From Anaerocolumna sp. MB42-C2 (GTDB lineage Bacteria > Bacillota > Clostridia > Lachnospirales > Lachnospiraceae), in the NCBI RefSeq assembly GCF_030913705.1, contig NZ_CP133190.1, positions 2,991,501-3,055,500 on the forward strand: 64,000 nucleotides of DNA, written 5' to 3'. The notes under the pieces were generated by a model that was not told the DNA's origin, searched no databases, and saw only the letters and a program-made list of their open reading frames with translations. Numbering within the stretch: the first letter of the stretch is position 1; each line of letters starts with the position of its first letter. Position numbers and translations under genes: made by a program. Of the stretch, positions 34,856 to 42,558 are shown piece by piece.

Positions 34856-35719
34856 TTAAGCTCGGAAACCTCGCCCGATAATTTCGCTTGTATTGGTTAT
34901 TAGTATAAATGCATCCGGTTCAGCCTGTTTAATAAATCTTCTTAATTGAACTGCCTGACTGCGGTTCATTACCGTTAAGATAAGTTTTCTTGTCTTTTCT
35001 GTGAAAGCACCCTCCGCATCACAAATCGTAGCACTGCGATGCAGGTGATTTAAAATATAGTCACAAATGGGTTTCGGATCTTCGCAAATAATTGTGAAAT
35101 ACTTATTTAAATTCAGATTTTCAATTACAGTATCCACCAAGGTTGATTTTAGAAATAATCCTAATAAGGATAACAACCCTGTTTTAACATCAAATACAGC
35201 AAACGCAAAAAGTGTTAAGACAAAATCGGAATATAATAATGATTTTCCTATATCAGCATTGGTATATTTTTTTAATAGCATCGCTGTTACATCGGTTCCT
35301 CCGGTTGATGCTCCTATATTAAATAACATCGCTGCTCCTACAGCAGGCAGGATAACAGCAAATGCAAGTTCCAGCATAGGTTCGTTGGTTATCGGACCAT
35401 TCATGGGTACCAGTATTTCTAATAGTTTTAAGGATAAGGACATTAATATACTGCCATAAGCAGTACGGTTGCCAAAACTTTTGCCTAATACAGCATACCC
35501 CACAATTAATAATATAAAATTAATAATTAAAACAAGGGTACCCGAGCTGATCGCAGGCCCTAATATATTACTTAACAGGATGGCTAACCCGGTAACACCG
35601 CCAATAGAAAAATGGTTTGGGAACTTAAAAAAATAGACCCCGATAACTACTAATTCTACCCCAAGGGTTATATAAATATATTCTTTTAATTTTGTCCATA
35701 ATTTATTTGGTTTATCCAC
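34856..35719 (-). CDS. YitT family membrane protein (DUF161 plus DUF2179)
   Basis: 287 aa from a GTG preceded by AAGGAGG. The N-terminal 200 residues hold five hydrophobic helices with the signature FPNHFSIGGVTGLAILL and NIGASTGGTDVTAMLLKKYTNADIG. The C-terminal ~80 residues form the cytosolic DUF2179 domain (CEDPKPICDYILNHLHRSATICDAEGAFTEKTRKLILTVMNRSQAVQLRRFIKQAEPDAFI). Transport or sensing roles have been suggested for the family, none established. It is the gene of the element nearest the cotJC 5' half. Confidence 0.93.
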   Translation of the reverse strand: MDKPNKLWTKLKEYIYITLGVELVVIGVYFFKFPNHFSIGGVTGLAILLSNILGPAISSGTLVLIINFILLIVGYAVLGKSFGNRTAYGSILMSLSLKLLEILVPMNGPITNEPMLELAFAVILPAVGAAMLFNIGASTGGTDVTAMLLKKYTNADIGKSLLYSDFVLTLFAFAVFDVKTGLLSLLGLFLKSTLVDTVIENLNLNKYFTIICEDPKPICDYILNHLHRSATICDAEGAFTEKTRKLILTVMNRSQAVQLRRFIKQAEPDAFILITNTSEIIGRGFRA

Positions 35720-35803
35720 TTAAGTCCTCCTTAGTTCTTCGGCAGGTATTATTTACTATTCCATAGTATGATAGCAAGACATAAAAAAGTCAAGCATATT
35801 TGT

Positions 35804-35825
35804 GTCATTTTGAACCCGATATCCC
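35804..35825. other. Recombination half-site at cotJC 5' border
   Basis: On the plus strand GTCATTT (35804-35810), 13 bases, then CC (35824-35825). It mirrors the 29431-29452 half-site exactly in arm sequence and spacing. Confidence 0.65.
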
Positions 35826-36008
35826 TATATCGGTTAATACACCACAAACTTCTTTGTAAGGCATGGAATATCTTTGAGACAAATAACGCATGGAAGCTGC
35901 CAATTCACCGTCAGGACCGCCAAACTGTGTAATTATAAATTTAGCTGCTTTTGCATTAGAGTTTTTGATGTTTACAGGATATTGCAATCTTTTTTCATAA
36001 TTCCACAT
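35805..36008 (-). CDS. cotJC: cotJC 5' part (spore-coat manganese catalase), interrupted
   Basis: MWNYEKRLQYPVNIKNSNAK... GGPDGELAASMRYLSQRYSMPYKEVCGVLTDIG is the first 62 residues of CotJC, including the first Mn ligand Glu35 in GPDGELAA. The frame then runs into the element and stops after ISGSK. It begins three bases after the cotJB stop. The rest of the gene lies 6.4 kb away at 28965-29432. Before excision this would yield only a 67-aa peptide without catalase function. Confidence 0.92.
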   Translation of the reverse strand: MWNYEKRLQYPVNIKNSNAKAAKFIITQFGGPDGELAASMRYLSQRYSMPYKEVCGVLTDIGISGSK

Positions 36009-36011
36009 AAA

Positions 36012-36269
36012 TTAGCACGCTCCTTCCCATGGCCATGGATCGTCTATCCAAGTCCAATAATTAGCATCTGCTACGTCATAAGCCGAAATAGGCCCATAGC
36101 AGTCTCTATATTCTTTCATAGCTTCCTTGCGAATCTGTCTGTAATTCTGATAATAGTCCAAAGCTTCCCTGTCATAAGGATGAGTGTCCAAAAATAATTT
36201 GCAGTCGTCTAGCGCAAAACTTGATTCTGTGATAATGCACATTAACTGTTCACGACTTTTATTTGTCAT
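36012..36269 (-). CDS. cotJB: Spore coat protein CotJB
   Basis: 85 aa: MTNKSREQLMCIITESSFALDDCKLFLDTHPYDREALDYYQNYRQIRKEAMKEYRDCYGPISAYDV..., ending WTWIDDPWPWEGAC. The LDTHP-x-D-x-x-A-L-x-Y-Y motif and the Trp-rich WxWxxxPWPWE end are diagnostic for CotJB. In Bacillus the cotJABC operon is made in the mother cell under SigmaE and builds the inner coat. The ATG overlaps the cotJA stop by four bases. Confidence 0.95.
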   Translation of the reverse strand: MTNKSREQLMCIITESSFALDDCKLFLDTHPYDREALDYYQNYRQIRKEAMKEYRDCYGPISAYDVADANYWTWIDDPWPWEGAC

Positions 36270-36565
36270 GGCCTATCACCTCTCATTCCACACATATTTC
36301 TGTCTCCATAAAAATGCAAGTCTAATTCCTGGAAAATTGTTCCGGTAGCTAAACCTGCTGATGCATCAAGTACTTTTCTCCATTTCTGGAAAGGTACATA
36401 TGCCATGGCCAGTGGTAATTTATCAAGACATTTATCAAAATCATCTTTGTCACATTTAGCTCCGGCTTCCATTACCGGAGTTACACCGCAGCCACATTGA
36501 GGATTTTGATAGGAACCCATATTTTTGTTATAACGGGTATACATAGGACGTCTGTAGTTATCCAT
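36266..36565 (-). CDS. cotJA: Spore coat protein CotJA
   Basis: 99 aa with a Tyr/Asn/Arg-rich N-terminus (MDNYRRPMYTRYNKNMGSY) and the CotJA core LPLAMAYVPFQKWRKVLDASAGLATGTIFQELDLHF. It is first of the cotJABC operon, AAAGGAG upstream. The promoter region (36566-36632) is AT-rich, and I cannot pick a certain SigmaE site by eye. CotJC, the third product, is interrupted here. Confidence 0.95.
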   Translation of the reverse strand: MDNYRRPMYTRYNKNMGSYQNPQCGCGVTPVMEAGAKCDKDDFDKCLDKLPLAMAYVPFQKWRKVLDASAGLATGTIFQELDLHFYGDRNMCGMRGDRP

Positions 36566-36631
36566 TTAATAAATCTCCTTTATTGATTATACAATATTTT
36601 ATGAATCATTTTATATAAGGTTACAACAAAC

Positions 36632-36679
36632 AAAAAAAAGACACATAATCCTGCTACTTAATGCATAGAATATGTGTCT
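36632..36679 (-). terminator. Intrinsic terminator after the GGDEF-EAL gene
   Basis: AGACACATA / TATGTGTCT stem followed on the minus strand by TTTTTTTT (36639-36632). Confidence 0.85.
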
Positions 36680-36684
36680 GATAA

Positions 36685-38400
36685 TTAATTATCAATATAT
36701 CCAAATGTATACTGTTCAAACTTAGGAACAGGTATCGGCTTTGAGTAAAAATACCCTTGTGCCGTTTCACAACCGGCTTCATAAAGAAATTTCGCCTGAA
36801 CAAAATTCTCAACTCCCTCAGCAATCACTTCAATATTTAACTTTTTCGCCATTGCAATGGTATATTGAATAACCGTTTTACCTCTTTCTGTAGTAACTAT
36901 CTCATTTAAAAAACCCCGGTCAATCTTAATTACATCTACTGGTACGTCTTTCAGCATATTAAGCGACGAATAACCTGTCCCAAAATCATCCATGGAAAGA
37001 ATAAAACCTTCTTTTTTTAAGTTATGGGCTAAATAGGATAACTCATCCAGATTATTTAAAAAAGCGGTTTCAGTCAATTCCAATTCAATAAGATTTCTGG
37101 GAACCTTATATTTTTCGGCTAACATGATGAATTTCTGAACAATATCTGCATTATGGATGTGAAGACGGGAAACATTCACTGAAATCGGAATAGGTTCGAA
37201 CCCTTCATCCAACCACTTTCTTAATGTTACAAACGCCATCTCCCAAACCAGATAATCCAGCTTGATAATAAATCCGTTCTTTTCGAATAATGGAATGAAC
37301 CGCTCCGGAGAAATAATCCCTTTTGACGGGTGAACCCATCTGACTAAAGCCTCAGCGCCTATAACTTCCGTTGTCGCAATCAATACTTTAGGCTGGAGGT
37401 ATATCTCAAACTCCCCATTCTCCAGTGCCAGGTTCATTTCATTTTCTATGTCTTTATCTTCAATTCCCCGCTGCCGTAATGTTTCATCATAATAAGCTAC
37501 TAACTCTAATACATTTCCTTTTATCGTCTTTTTTGCAAGACTGGCACGATCACATAAAGTAATGATATCTGTATCATCTTCTGCCTTACATACACCAAAA
37601 GAAAGCATTACTCCTAATTTCAAAGGGTACTGTTTCACCTCTTCTCCCAATAAATCTGCAATATAACCAAAATCGGAATCTTTATTATATTGCATTAAAA
37701 TGGCGAAATTATCAGCGTACATACGACAGTATAAAAAATTCTGGCTGATTTTGTTTTTTAAAATGTAACCAATATATTTTAATACTCCGTCCCCTTCTTT
37801 TGATCCATATAAATCATTAATGATACGAAATTTATCAATATCGAAAACTACTACTGCATATGACTTATCCCTGTTGGTTCGAATTAGTTCTTCCGCATCG
37901 GCAGTAAACTTTAGTAAATTAGGAATATCGGTCAGTGCATCTTTCTCCGCGCGGTTTTTTATTTTCTCAAACGCTTCCATCTCTGCACTCACATCCTGAG
38001 CCGTCCCTAAAACCCGAATGATTTTACCGTATTCATTAAAAATACTTTTTTTACTGCTTCTGATCCAGGCATATCTTCCATCCGGATTTCTTCGGCGATA
38101 GGTAATGGAATGGGAATTACTTCCATCCTTACCATATTTCAAAAAACTCTTGAAACTATCCAAATCATCCGGATGTATATTTTTATAACATATCATCTGT
38201 TTTAGGATAGCCTGCTTTTTGAATGGAACTCCTGTCATTTTTATAAAGTTATCCGATACATAAATTTCATTATTGATAAGATTTAAATCATAAATGAATA
38301 AGTTAGTCTGCTCGATTATTATGCTATAGCGGTCTTGTATTTTATTAAAAGTCTCATTATCACTCACTTTCAATTCTGAACTGCTTCTTCTTTCGTCCAT
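36685..38400 (-). CDS. PAS-GGDEF-EAL protein, probable c-di-GMP phosphodiesterase
   Basis: 571 aa from MDERRSSSELKVSDNETF; GAGG precedes this ATG. A PAS domain (about 20-150, with RRRNPDGRYAWIRSSKKSIF) is followed by a GGDEF domain whose signature is YADNF (in CRMYADNFAILM) instead of GGDEF, so cyclase activity is probably lost. The EAL domain looks complete: GAEALVRWVHP, ELELTETAF, SMDDFGTGYSSL and IAEGVE. It probably degrades c-di-GMP. A c-di-GMP-I riboswitch and an intrinsic terminator sit in its leader, so the message level feeds back on its own substrate. Confidence 0.93.
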   Translation of the reverse strand: MDERRSSSELKVSDNETFNKIQDRYSIIIEQTNLFIYDLNLINNEIYVSDNFIKMTGVPFKKQAILKQMICYKNIHPDDLDSFKSFLKYGKDGSNSHSITYRRRNPDGRYAWIRSSKKSIFNEYGKIIRVLGTAQDVSAEMEAFEKIKNRAEKDALTDIPNLLKFTADAEELIRTNRDKSYAVVVFDIDKFRIINDLYGSKEGDGVLKYIGYILKNKISQNFLYCRMYADNFAILMQYNKDSDFGYIADLLGEEVKQYPLKLGVMLSFGVCKAEDDTDIITLCDRASLAKKTIKGNVLELVAYYDETLRQRGIEDKDIENEMNLALENGEFEIYLQPKVLIATTEVIGAEALVRWVHPSKGIISPERFIPLFEKNGFIIKLDYLVWEMAFVTLRKWLDEGFEPIPISVNVSRLHIHNADIVQKFIMLAEKYKVPRNLIELELTETAFLNNLDELSYLAHNLKKEGFILSMDDFGTGYSSLNMLKDVPVDVIKIDRGFLNEIVTTERGKTVIQYTIAMAKKLNIEVIAEGVENFVQAKFLYEAGCETAQGYFYSKPIPVPKFEQYTFGYIDN

Positions 38401-38431
38401 AAAATACCTCACTTCGCATAAACCAAAGCAG

Positions 38432-38451
38432 AAAAAACTTAAGCTTAAGTT
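38432..38451 (-). terminator. Riboswitch expression platform terminator
   Basis: AACTTAAG/CTTAAGTT followed by TTTT on the minus strand, between the riboswitch aptamer and the GGDEF-EAL start codon. Confidence 0.55.
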
Positions 38452-38481
38452 ATAATTTCTATCAACATACATTGACCATAT

Positions 38482-38557
38482 TGCAACTGGCTGCCATACC
38501 TGTTCGTTTAGGCCCTTTAGTTTTGCGCCGCTGCCTTTAGGCAGGTTTGCTAGCATT
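38482..38557 (-). promoter_or_regulatory. c-di-GMP-I (GEMM) riboswitch
   Basis: The minus strand reads GCAAACC, a TGCC-TAAA-GGCA tetraloop hairpin, GCGGCGCAAA, then GGGCCTAA, and ATGGCAGCCAGTTGC. This is the GEMM-I pattern: a P2 hairpin with a GNRA-type loop position, the GCAAA linker, and the CCTAA receptor with a second hairpin. It lies 80 bases upstream of a GGDEF-EAL gene, the classic context. Confidence 0.88.
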
Positions 38558-38853
38558 TTTCTAAATACTTATGGTAAAAATTTTATATGAACTCCCCTCA
38601 AAGTCTTAATAAAATTTTTCTTTAAATTTACCTTAAATAAAAAGCTTAAGAGCGTTTTTTAAATATGTACTTGTCCTTAGTTGTAATTTACTAAGTGAGT
38701 AATAATTGATACGTTTTAATATGTAGTTTCTTCTTTTTAATCTCCTTTCGTATGGATTTTTTGTGCTAAATGTAAATCTAGAAGAAATTTAGCAGATTCT
38801 GTCAAGTTTATTACAACATATTTGAAATAATTTTCCTAATATGTTATAATTTG

Positions 38854-39012
38854 TTATTGAGTTTCACAGCCCCACTTGACACCACCCGCACCAAAAGTGT
38901 GTATAGCCCCTGATGTGTTGTGTTGGTTAGTTAATAAGGATACATTTGAAATTGTCAAGACAATTACAAGCAAAGCCAAATAATAACGTAATTTAGAAGT
39001 AAATTTCCTCAC
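38854..39012 (-). CDS. 52-aa exported peptide precursor, candidate signalling pheromone
   Basis: From GTG at 39012, preceded by AGAGGATGAATA, the frame reads (M)RKFTSKLRYYLALLVIVLTI, then SNVSLLTNQHNTSGAIHTF and the tail GAGGVKWGCETQ. It has a basic N-terminus, a ~16-residue hydrophobic stretch, and a short variable tail, the usual shape of peptide pheromone precursors of the Phr/PapR/Shp kind. It is divergent from the first of three HTH-TPR genes, with a perfect palindrome between them. A TATAAT (39050-39045) suits its promoter. Processing and the mature peptide are unknown. Confidence 0.65.
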   Translation of the reverse strand: MRKFTSKLRYYLALLVIVLTISNVSLLTNQHNTSGAIHTFGAGGVKWGCETQ

Positions 39013-39110
39013 TATTCATCCTCTTCTTTCAAATTTATGACTAAATTATAACATTAATTTAAAAATGAATAAATGGACGCTTGCGTCCATTAAAAGTCAG
39101 GTGATTACCG
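39013..39110. promoter_or_regulatory. Divergent promoter with perfect 20-bp operator (39072-39091)
   Basis: AATGGACGC-TT-GCGTCCATT lies 19 bases before the first receptor start and overlaps the -35 position of the peptide gene promoter. Related palindromes occur at 40190, 41321, 42495 and 42541. Confidence 0.7.
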
Positions 39111-40058
39111 ATGAACTATGAACATTTTGGTGAATTTCTAAGAGAATTAAGACTGTCACGAAACATGACCAGAGAACAGTTGGCTCAGGACATCTGTACT
39201 CCTAAGCAGATCTACCGGATTGAAAAGGGGGTCTATGAGCCTTCTTTATATCTGATAAATCAATTATCCATAAAATTTAATATGGATCTGAATGAATATT
39301 TCAAAATGTACTTTACAAATATTACCATTTTAGGTTTAGAGGGTATTAAATCCATTAATGCTGCAATAGAAAAAGGAAACATGCAATTATTAAGAACTAT
39401 AATTGATAAATACGAAAAGTTCGAGGACTTTAAAAAAGGAGAAAATCTTCAGCATATCTACTATGGTAAAGCACTTTGTTCTGCCTTATTGGATAGTGAT
39501 TACAAATCTTCCTTAGATTATTGTTATAAAGGTATATGGATAGAATATTCTGAATTTAACATTGATAACATATCCAAGAATATGTATTCTAATGTAGGCA
39601 TTTCACTTCTACATTGTATGGCACAAAATTATCTTGCGATGAATCAAAATATAAAAGGTATGATAGTCCTAACTGAACTTATCGGAACATTGGAAACTTA
39701 TGTAATAAACTCTCCTTATACTCTGTTCCAAGCCTCACAATTTTCTCAGAAAGTATATCAGTTACTATTATATAATACTGGCGTTCACTTATTTAATCAT
39801 GGTGAAATAGAAGAAGCTTTAAATTATGTGGAAAAAGGCATCGCATTCTCCTTAAAGGTATATAATTTACGGCATCTTCCTGACCTGATTTTTATGAAAT
39901 TTAAAATCCTTTACTGCGTACATAAATATGAAGAAGCCAAGGAATATTATAACCGTGCTTTTTATCTTTATAAAATAGCCAACGAGGAATCTATTCTAGC
40001 CGAATTGGAAGCCACAGCAAAAACAGATTATCCCGAAATATTTAAGGAAAAGTATTAA
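39111..40058 (+). CDS. HTH-TPR peptide-receptor-like regulator 1 (RRNPP type)
   Basis: 315 aa. Residues 1-65 are an XRE-type HTH (FGEFLRELRLSRNMTREQLAQDICTPKQIYRIEKGVYEPSLYLINQLSIKF). From ~80 on the protein is a chain of helix pairs like TPR repeats (IKSINAAIEKGN..., QHIYYGKALCSALLDSDYKSSLDYC, EEALNYVEKGIAFSLK, YEEAKEYYNRAFYLYKI). This matches the PlcR/Rgg class that binds signalling peptides. It is divergent from the peptide-precursor gene and is the most different of the three paralogues. Confidence 0.85.
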   Translation: MNYEHFGEFLRELRLSRNMTREQLAQDICTPKQIYRIEKGVYEPSLYLINQLSIKFNMDLNEYFKMYFTNITILGLEGIKSINAAIEKGNMQLLRTIIDKYEKFEDFKKGENLQHIYYGKALCSALLDSDYKSSLDYCYKGIWIEYSEFNIDNISKNMYSNVGISLLHCMAQNYLAMNQNIKGMIVLTELIGTLETYVINSPYTLFQASQFSQKVYQLLLYNTGVHLFNHGEIEEALNYVEKGIAFSLKVYNLRHLPDLIFMKFKILYCVHKYEEAKEYYNRAFYLYKIANEESILAELEATAKTDYPEIFKEKY

Positions 40059-40189
40059 TTATCCTTTTATCGAATCTAATCTCTAATTTAGATCATTATA
40101 CCTAATCAATATATGACTAAAAGCTAGAGTTATTAAAGTATTTATTTATACAGTTAATTACATTTAACATTTTCTGATTTAAAATCAAT

Positions 40190-40207
40190 AGACACTTATG
40201 TCTATAT
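40190..40207. promoter_or_regulatory. Operator palindrome upstream of receptor 2
   Basis: ATAGACA-CTTA-TGTCTAT, perfect 7-4-7, 79 bases before the start codon of the second HTH-TPR gene. The same sequence recurs at 42495-42512. Confidence 0.7.
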
Positions 40208-40286
40208 GAAAACCAGCAAAAAATGGTTATTATAGTAATAAATAGTTAAACTTCTTAAGAATAAGATTTTCAAGAGGTACCATAAT

Positions 40287-41237
40287 ATGAACTATGAACA
40301 TTTTGGTGAATTACTTCAGGAATTGAGAATGAAATATCATATGTCCAGAGAAAAGCTGGCTCAGAATATTTGTACTCCAAAACAGATATACAGGATTGAA
40401 AAGGGAGATTCCGAGCCTTCCATCTACCTTTTGCATCAGTTATCTATTAAATTTAATTTGGATTTAAATGAATATTATAAGATGCATTTTACCAACAACA
40501 CCTTAGTAGGATTAGAGGGCATTAAATCCATAAATGCAGCTTTAGATAGCGGAGATATGACATTACTAAAATCTTTAGTTAATAAATATGAAAAACTGGA
40601 AGAATTTAAAAAGGGTGAAAATCTTCAACATATATACTATGGTAAAGCACTTTGTTCAGCCTTATTAGATAATGATTACAAGTCTTCCTTAGATTACTGT
40701 TTCGATGGCATGCAAATTGAATATCCTGGATTCAATTTAAATAAAATGCATAGAAATACCTATTCTAATGTTGGAATTGCACTCTTAAATTGTATAAGCC
40801 AGAATTATTTCGCAATGAATCAGTACAGCAATGGAATGAAAGTTCTTTTTGAAATACTTAATATATTAGAAAACTATGTTCTAACACCCCCATATCCCAT
40901 GTTCCAGGCCTCTCAATTTTCTAAGAAAGTATATCAGGCAGTCTTATGTAATATCAGCGCTTCTTTATTAGACAATGGTGAAATTGAAAATGCGTTATCT
41001 TATGTAGAAAAAGGTATCCAATTTTCGATAAAAGAGAATAACTTGCGATTTCTTCCTGACTTATTGCTAATGAAGTTTAAAATCCTCTATCATAAGAAAA
41101 ATTATAAGGAAGCCAGGGAATATTATAACCGTACTATTTATCTTTATAAAATAACGAATAAGGAATCTGTTTTAGCCAAATTGGAAGCCACAGCAAAAAC
41201 AGATTATCCCGAGCTATTTAAGGAAAAGTATACATAA
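40287..41237 (+). CDS. HTH-TPR peptide-receptor-like regulator 2
   Basis: 316 aa, a close paralogue of the genes on both sides. Its HTH (GELLQELRMKYHMSREKLAQNICTPKQIYRIEKGDSEPSIYLLHQLSIKFNLDLNEYYKMHF) is nearly identical to that of receptor 3, while the helical repeats differ more. A conserved KKGENLQHIYYGKALCSALLD stretch is shared by all three. The likely role is a peptide-responsive transcription factor. AGAGGT precedes the start. It has its own upstream palindrome, so it is probably a separate unit. Confidence 0.85.
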   Translation: MNYEHFGELLQELRMKYHMSREKLAQNICTPKQIYRIEKGDSEPSIYLLHQLSIKFNLDLNEYYKMHFTNNTLVGLEGIKSINAALDSGDMTLLKSLVNKYEKLEEFKKGENLQHIYYGKALCSALLDNDYKSSLDYCFDGMQIEYPGFNLNKMHRNTYSNVGIALLNCISQNYFAMNQYSNGMKVLFEILNILENYVLTPPYPMFQASQFSKKVYQAVLCNISASLLDNGEIENALSYVEKGIQFSIKENNLRFLPDLLLMKFKILYHKKNYKEAREYYNRTIYLYKITNKESVLAKLEATAKTDYPELFKEKYT

Positions 41238-41320
41238 ACCGTAATATATTGAAACTAAGCGGTACTATCTAAGTAAAGCATTACATCCTTTATTATATTA
41301 GCATCCTAATCTAAAATAAA

Positions 41321-41336
41321 TAGACCTTTACGACTA
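41321..41336. promoter_or_regulatory. Weaker operator-like site upstream of receptor 3
   Basis: TAGACCTTTACGACTA agrees at about 12 of 16 positions with TAGACACTTATGTCTA found upstream of receptor 2 and of the ABC genes. Confidence 0.45.
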
Positions 41337-41422
41337 ATTAAAATTACATAATACTGTTATTAATAATCAGATGGTTAAAATTTCGTAAGAAAAGCTTCCA
41401 AAGAGATAAAGGCGGATTTAAA

Positions 41423-42364
41423 ATGAGTTACGAACATTTTGGTAATTTACTTCAGGAATTAAGAATAAAATATCATATGTCCAGGGAAAAGCTGGCTCAG
41501 AATATTTGTACTCCAAAGCAGATATACAGGATTGAGAAAGGAGATTCTGAGCCCTCCATCTATCTTTTGCACCAGTTATCCATTAAGTTTAATCTGGATT
41601 TAAATGAGTATTACAAGATGCATTTTACCTGTAATACTATAATAGGCTTGGAAGGGATTAAATCAATTAATTCTGCCCTCGAGCATAATGATATACCGTT
41701 ATTAAATTCATTAATTGAAAAATATGAAAAACTTAAAGATTTTAAAAAAGGTGAAAATCTTCAGCATATCTATTATGGGAAAGCACTTTGCTCCGCCTTA
41801 TTGGATGATGATTACAAAACTTCCTTGGAATATTGCTACAAAGGTATTCAAATAGAATGCCCGGAATTTAATATTAATAAAGTTACTATAAATATGTATT
41901 CAAATGTTGGTTTTTCAATCCTCAATTGTGCTAGTCAAAATCTATTTGCAATGAATCAGTATAATAACGGAATGAAAGTACTTACCGAACTACTTACGGT
42001 ATTAGAGAATTTTGTTATAGATTCGCCCTATCCATTCTTTCATTCCTCCCAGTTTTCAAAGAAGATATATCAGGTAATATTATATAATACAGGGGTCCAT
42101 TTATTCGAACATGGTGAAATAAAAAAAGCATTAAATTATATAGAGAAAGGCATCGAATATTCTTTAAAGGAATATAACATAAGGCATCTTCCTGCCTTAC
42201 TTTTTATGAAATTTAAAATTCTTTACGCTGAGCAAAAATATGAAGAAGCCAAGGAATACTATAATCAATCTTTTTGTCTATATAAAATAACAAATAATAA
42301 AACTGTATTAGCTGAACTAGAAACCTTGTCCAAATTAGATTATCCCGAAATATTTAAGGAATGA
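41423..42364 (+). CDS. HTH-TPR peptide-receptor-like regulator 3
   Basis: 313 aa with the same layout as its two upstream neighbours: HTH at 1-65, then TPR-like helix pairs through YEEAKEYYNQSFCLYKI. The near identity of the DNA-binding half with receptor 2 suggests both read the same operators, while differences in the repeat half suggest they answer to different peptides. A hairpin terminator follows (42388-42424). Confidence 0.85.
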   Translation: MSYEHFGNLLQELRIKYHMSREKLAQNICTPKQIYRIEKGDSEPSIYLLHQLSIKFNLDLNEYYKMHFTCNTIIGLEGIKSINSALEHNDIPLLNSLIEKYEKLKDFKKGENLQHIYYGKALCSALLDDDYKTSLEYCYKGIQIECPEFNINKVTINMYSNVGFSILNCASQNLFAMNQYNNGMKVLTELLTVLENFVIDSPYPFFHSSQFSKKIYQVILYNTGVHLFEHGEIKKALNYIEKGIEYSLKEYNIRHLPALLFMKFKILYAEQKYEEAKEYYNQSFCLYKITNNKTVLAELETLSKLDYPEIFKE

Positions 42365-42387
42365 AATTTTAATTCTTAATTGAACTA

Positions 42388-42424
42388 CCGCTTAGATTAA
42401 TACTTTATAACCTAAGCGGGTTTT
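42388..42424 (+). terminator. Terminator after receptor 3
   Basis: CCGCTTAG / CTAAGCGG stem followed by GTTTT. Confidence 0.7.
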
Positions 42425-42494
42425 ACTAGATAGGGGGGGCCAATCCAGTAAATTATTTACATCTTTAATTTATCAATAATACTTACGAAAGTAA

Positions 42495-42558
42495 ATAGAC
42501 ACTTATGTCTATATAAAAATAATTAATGGAATTAAAAGTAATAGACGTATATGTCTAT
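42495..42558. promoter_or_regulatory. Two operators upstream of the ABC genes, the second inside a 59-bp palindrome
   Basis: ATAGACACTTATGTCTAT (42495-42512) and ATAGAC-GTATAT-GTCTAT (42541-42558). The second is the centre of a palindrome spanning 42521-42579 whose arms (AATTAATGGAATTAAAAGTA and complement) are exact except for one unpaired base. Confidence 0.7.

Larger units (their letters stand above)
29431..35825. mobile_element. Skin-like 6.4-kb element inserted in cotJC
   Basis: It is bounded by the two cotJC halves. At both borders the crossover can be placed at GG (minus strand), giving an excised length of 6393 bp and an in-frame cotJC. It contains, from the cotJC 3' side, a large serine recombinase, a 59-aa protein, a tocopherol-cyclase-like gene, a Rieske/FAD oxidoreductase gene, a TauE/SafE permease (opposite strand) and a YitT protein. 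There are no capsid, lysis or replication genes. The known parallels are sigK skin and other recombinase-borne elements in sporulation genes. Mother-cell-specific excision is inferred. Confidence 0.88.

Noticed and set aside
29431..35825. Prophage
   Set aside because: No structural, lysis, replication or packaging genes; only a recombinase and metabolic or membrane cargo.
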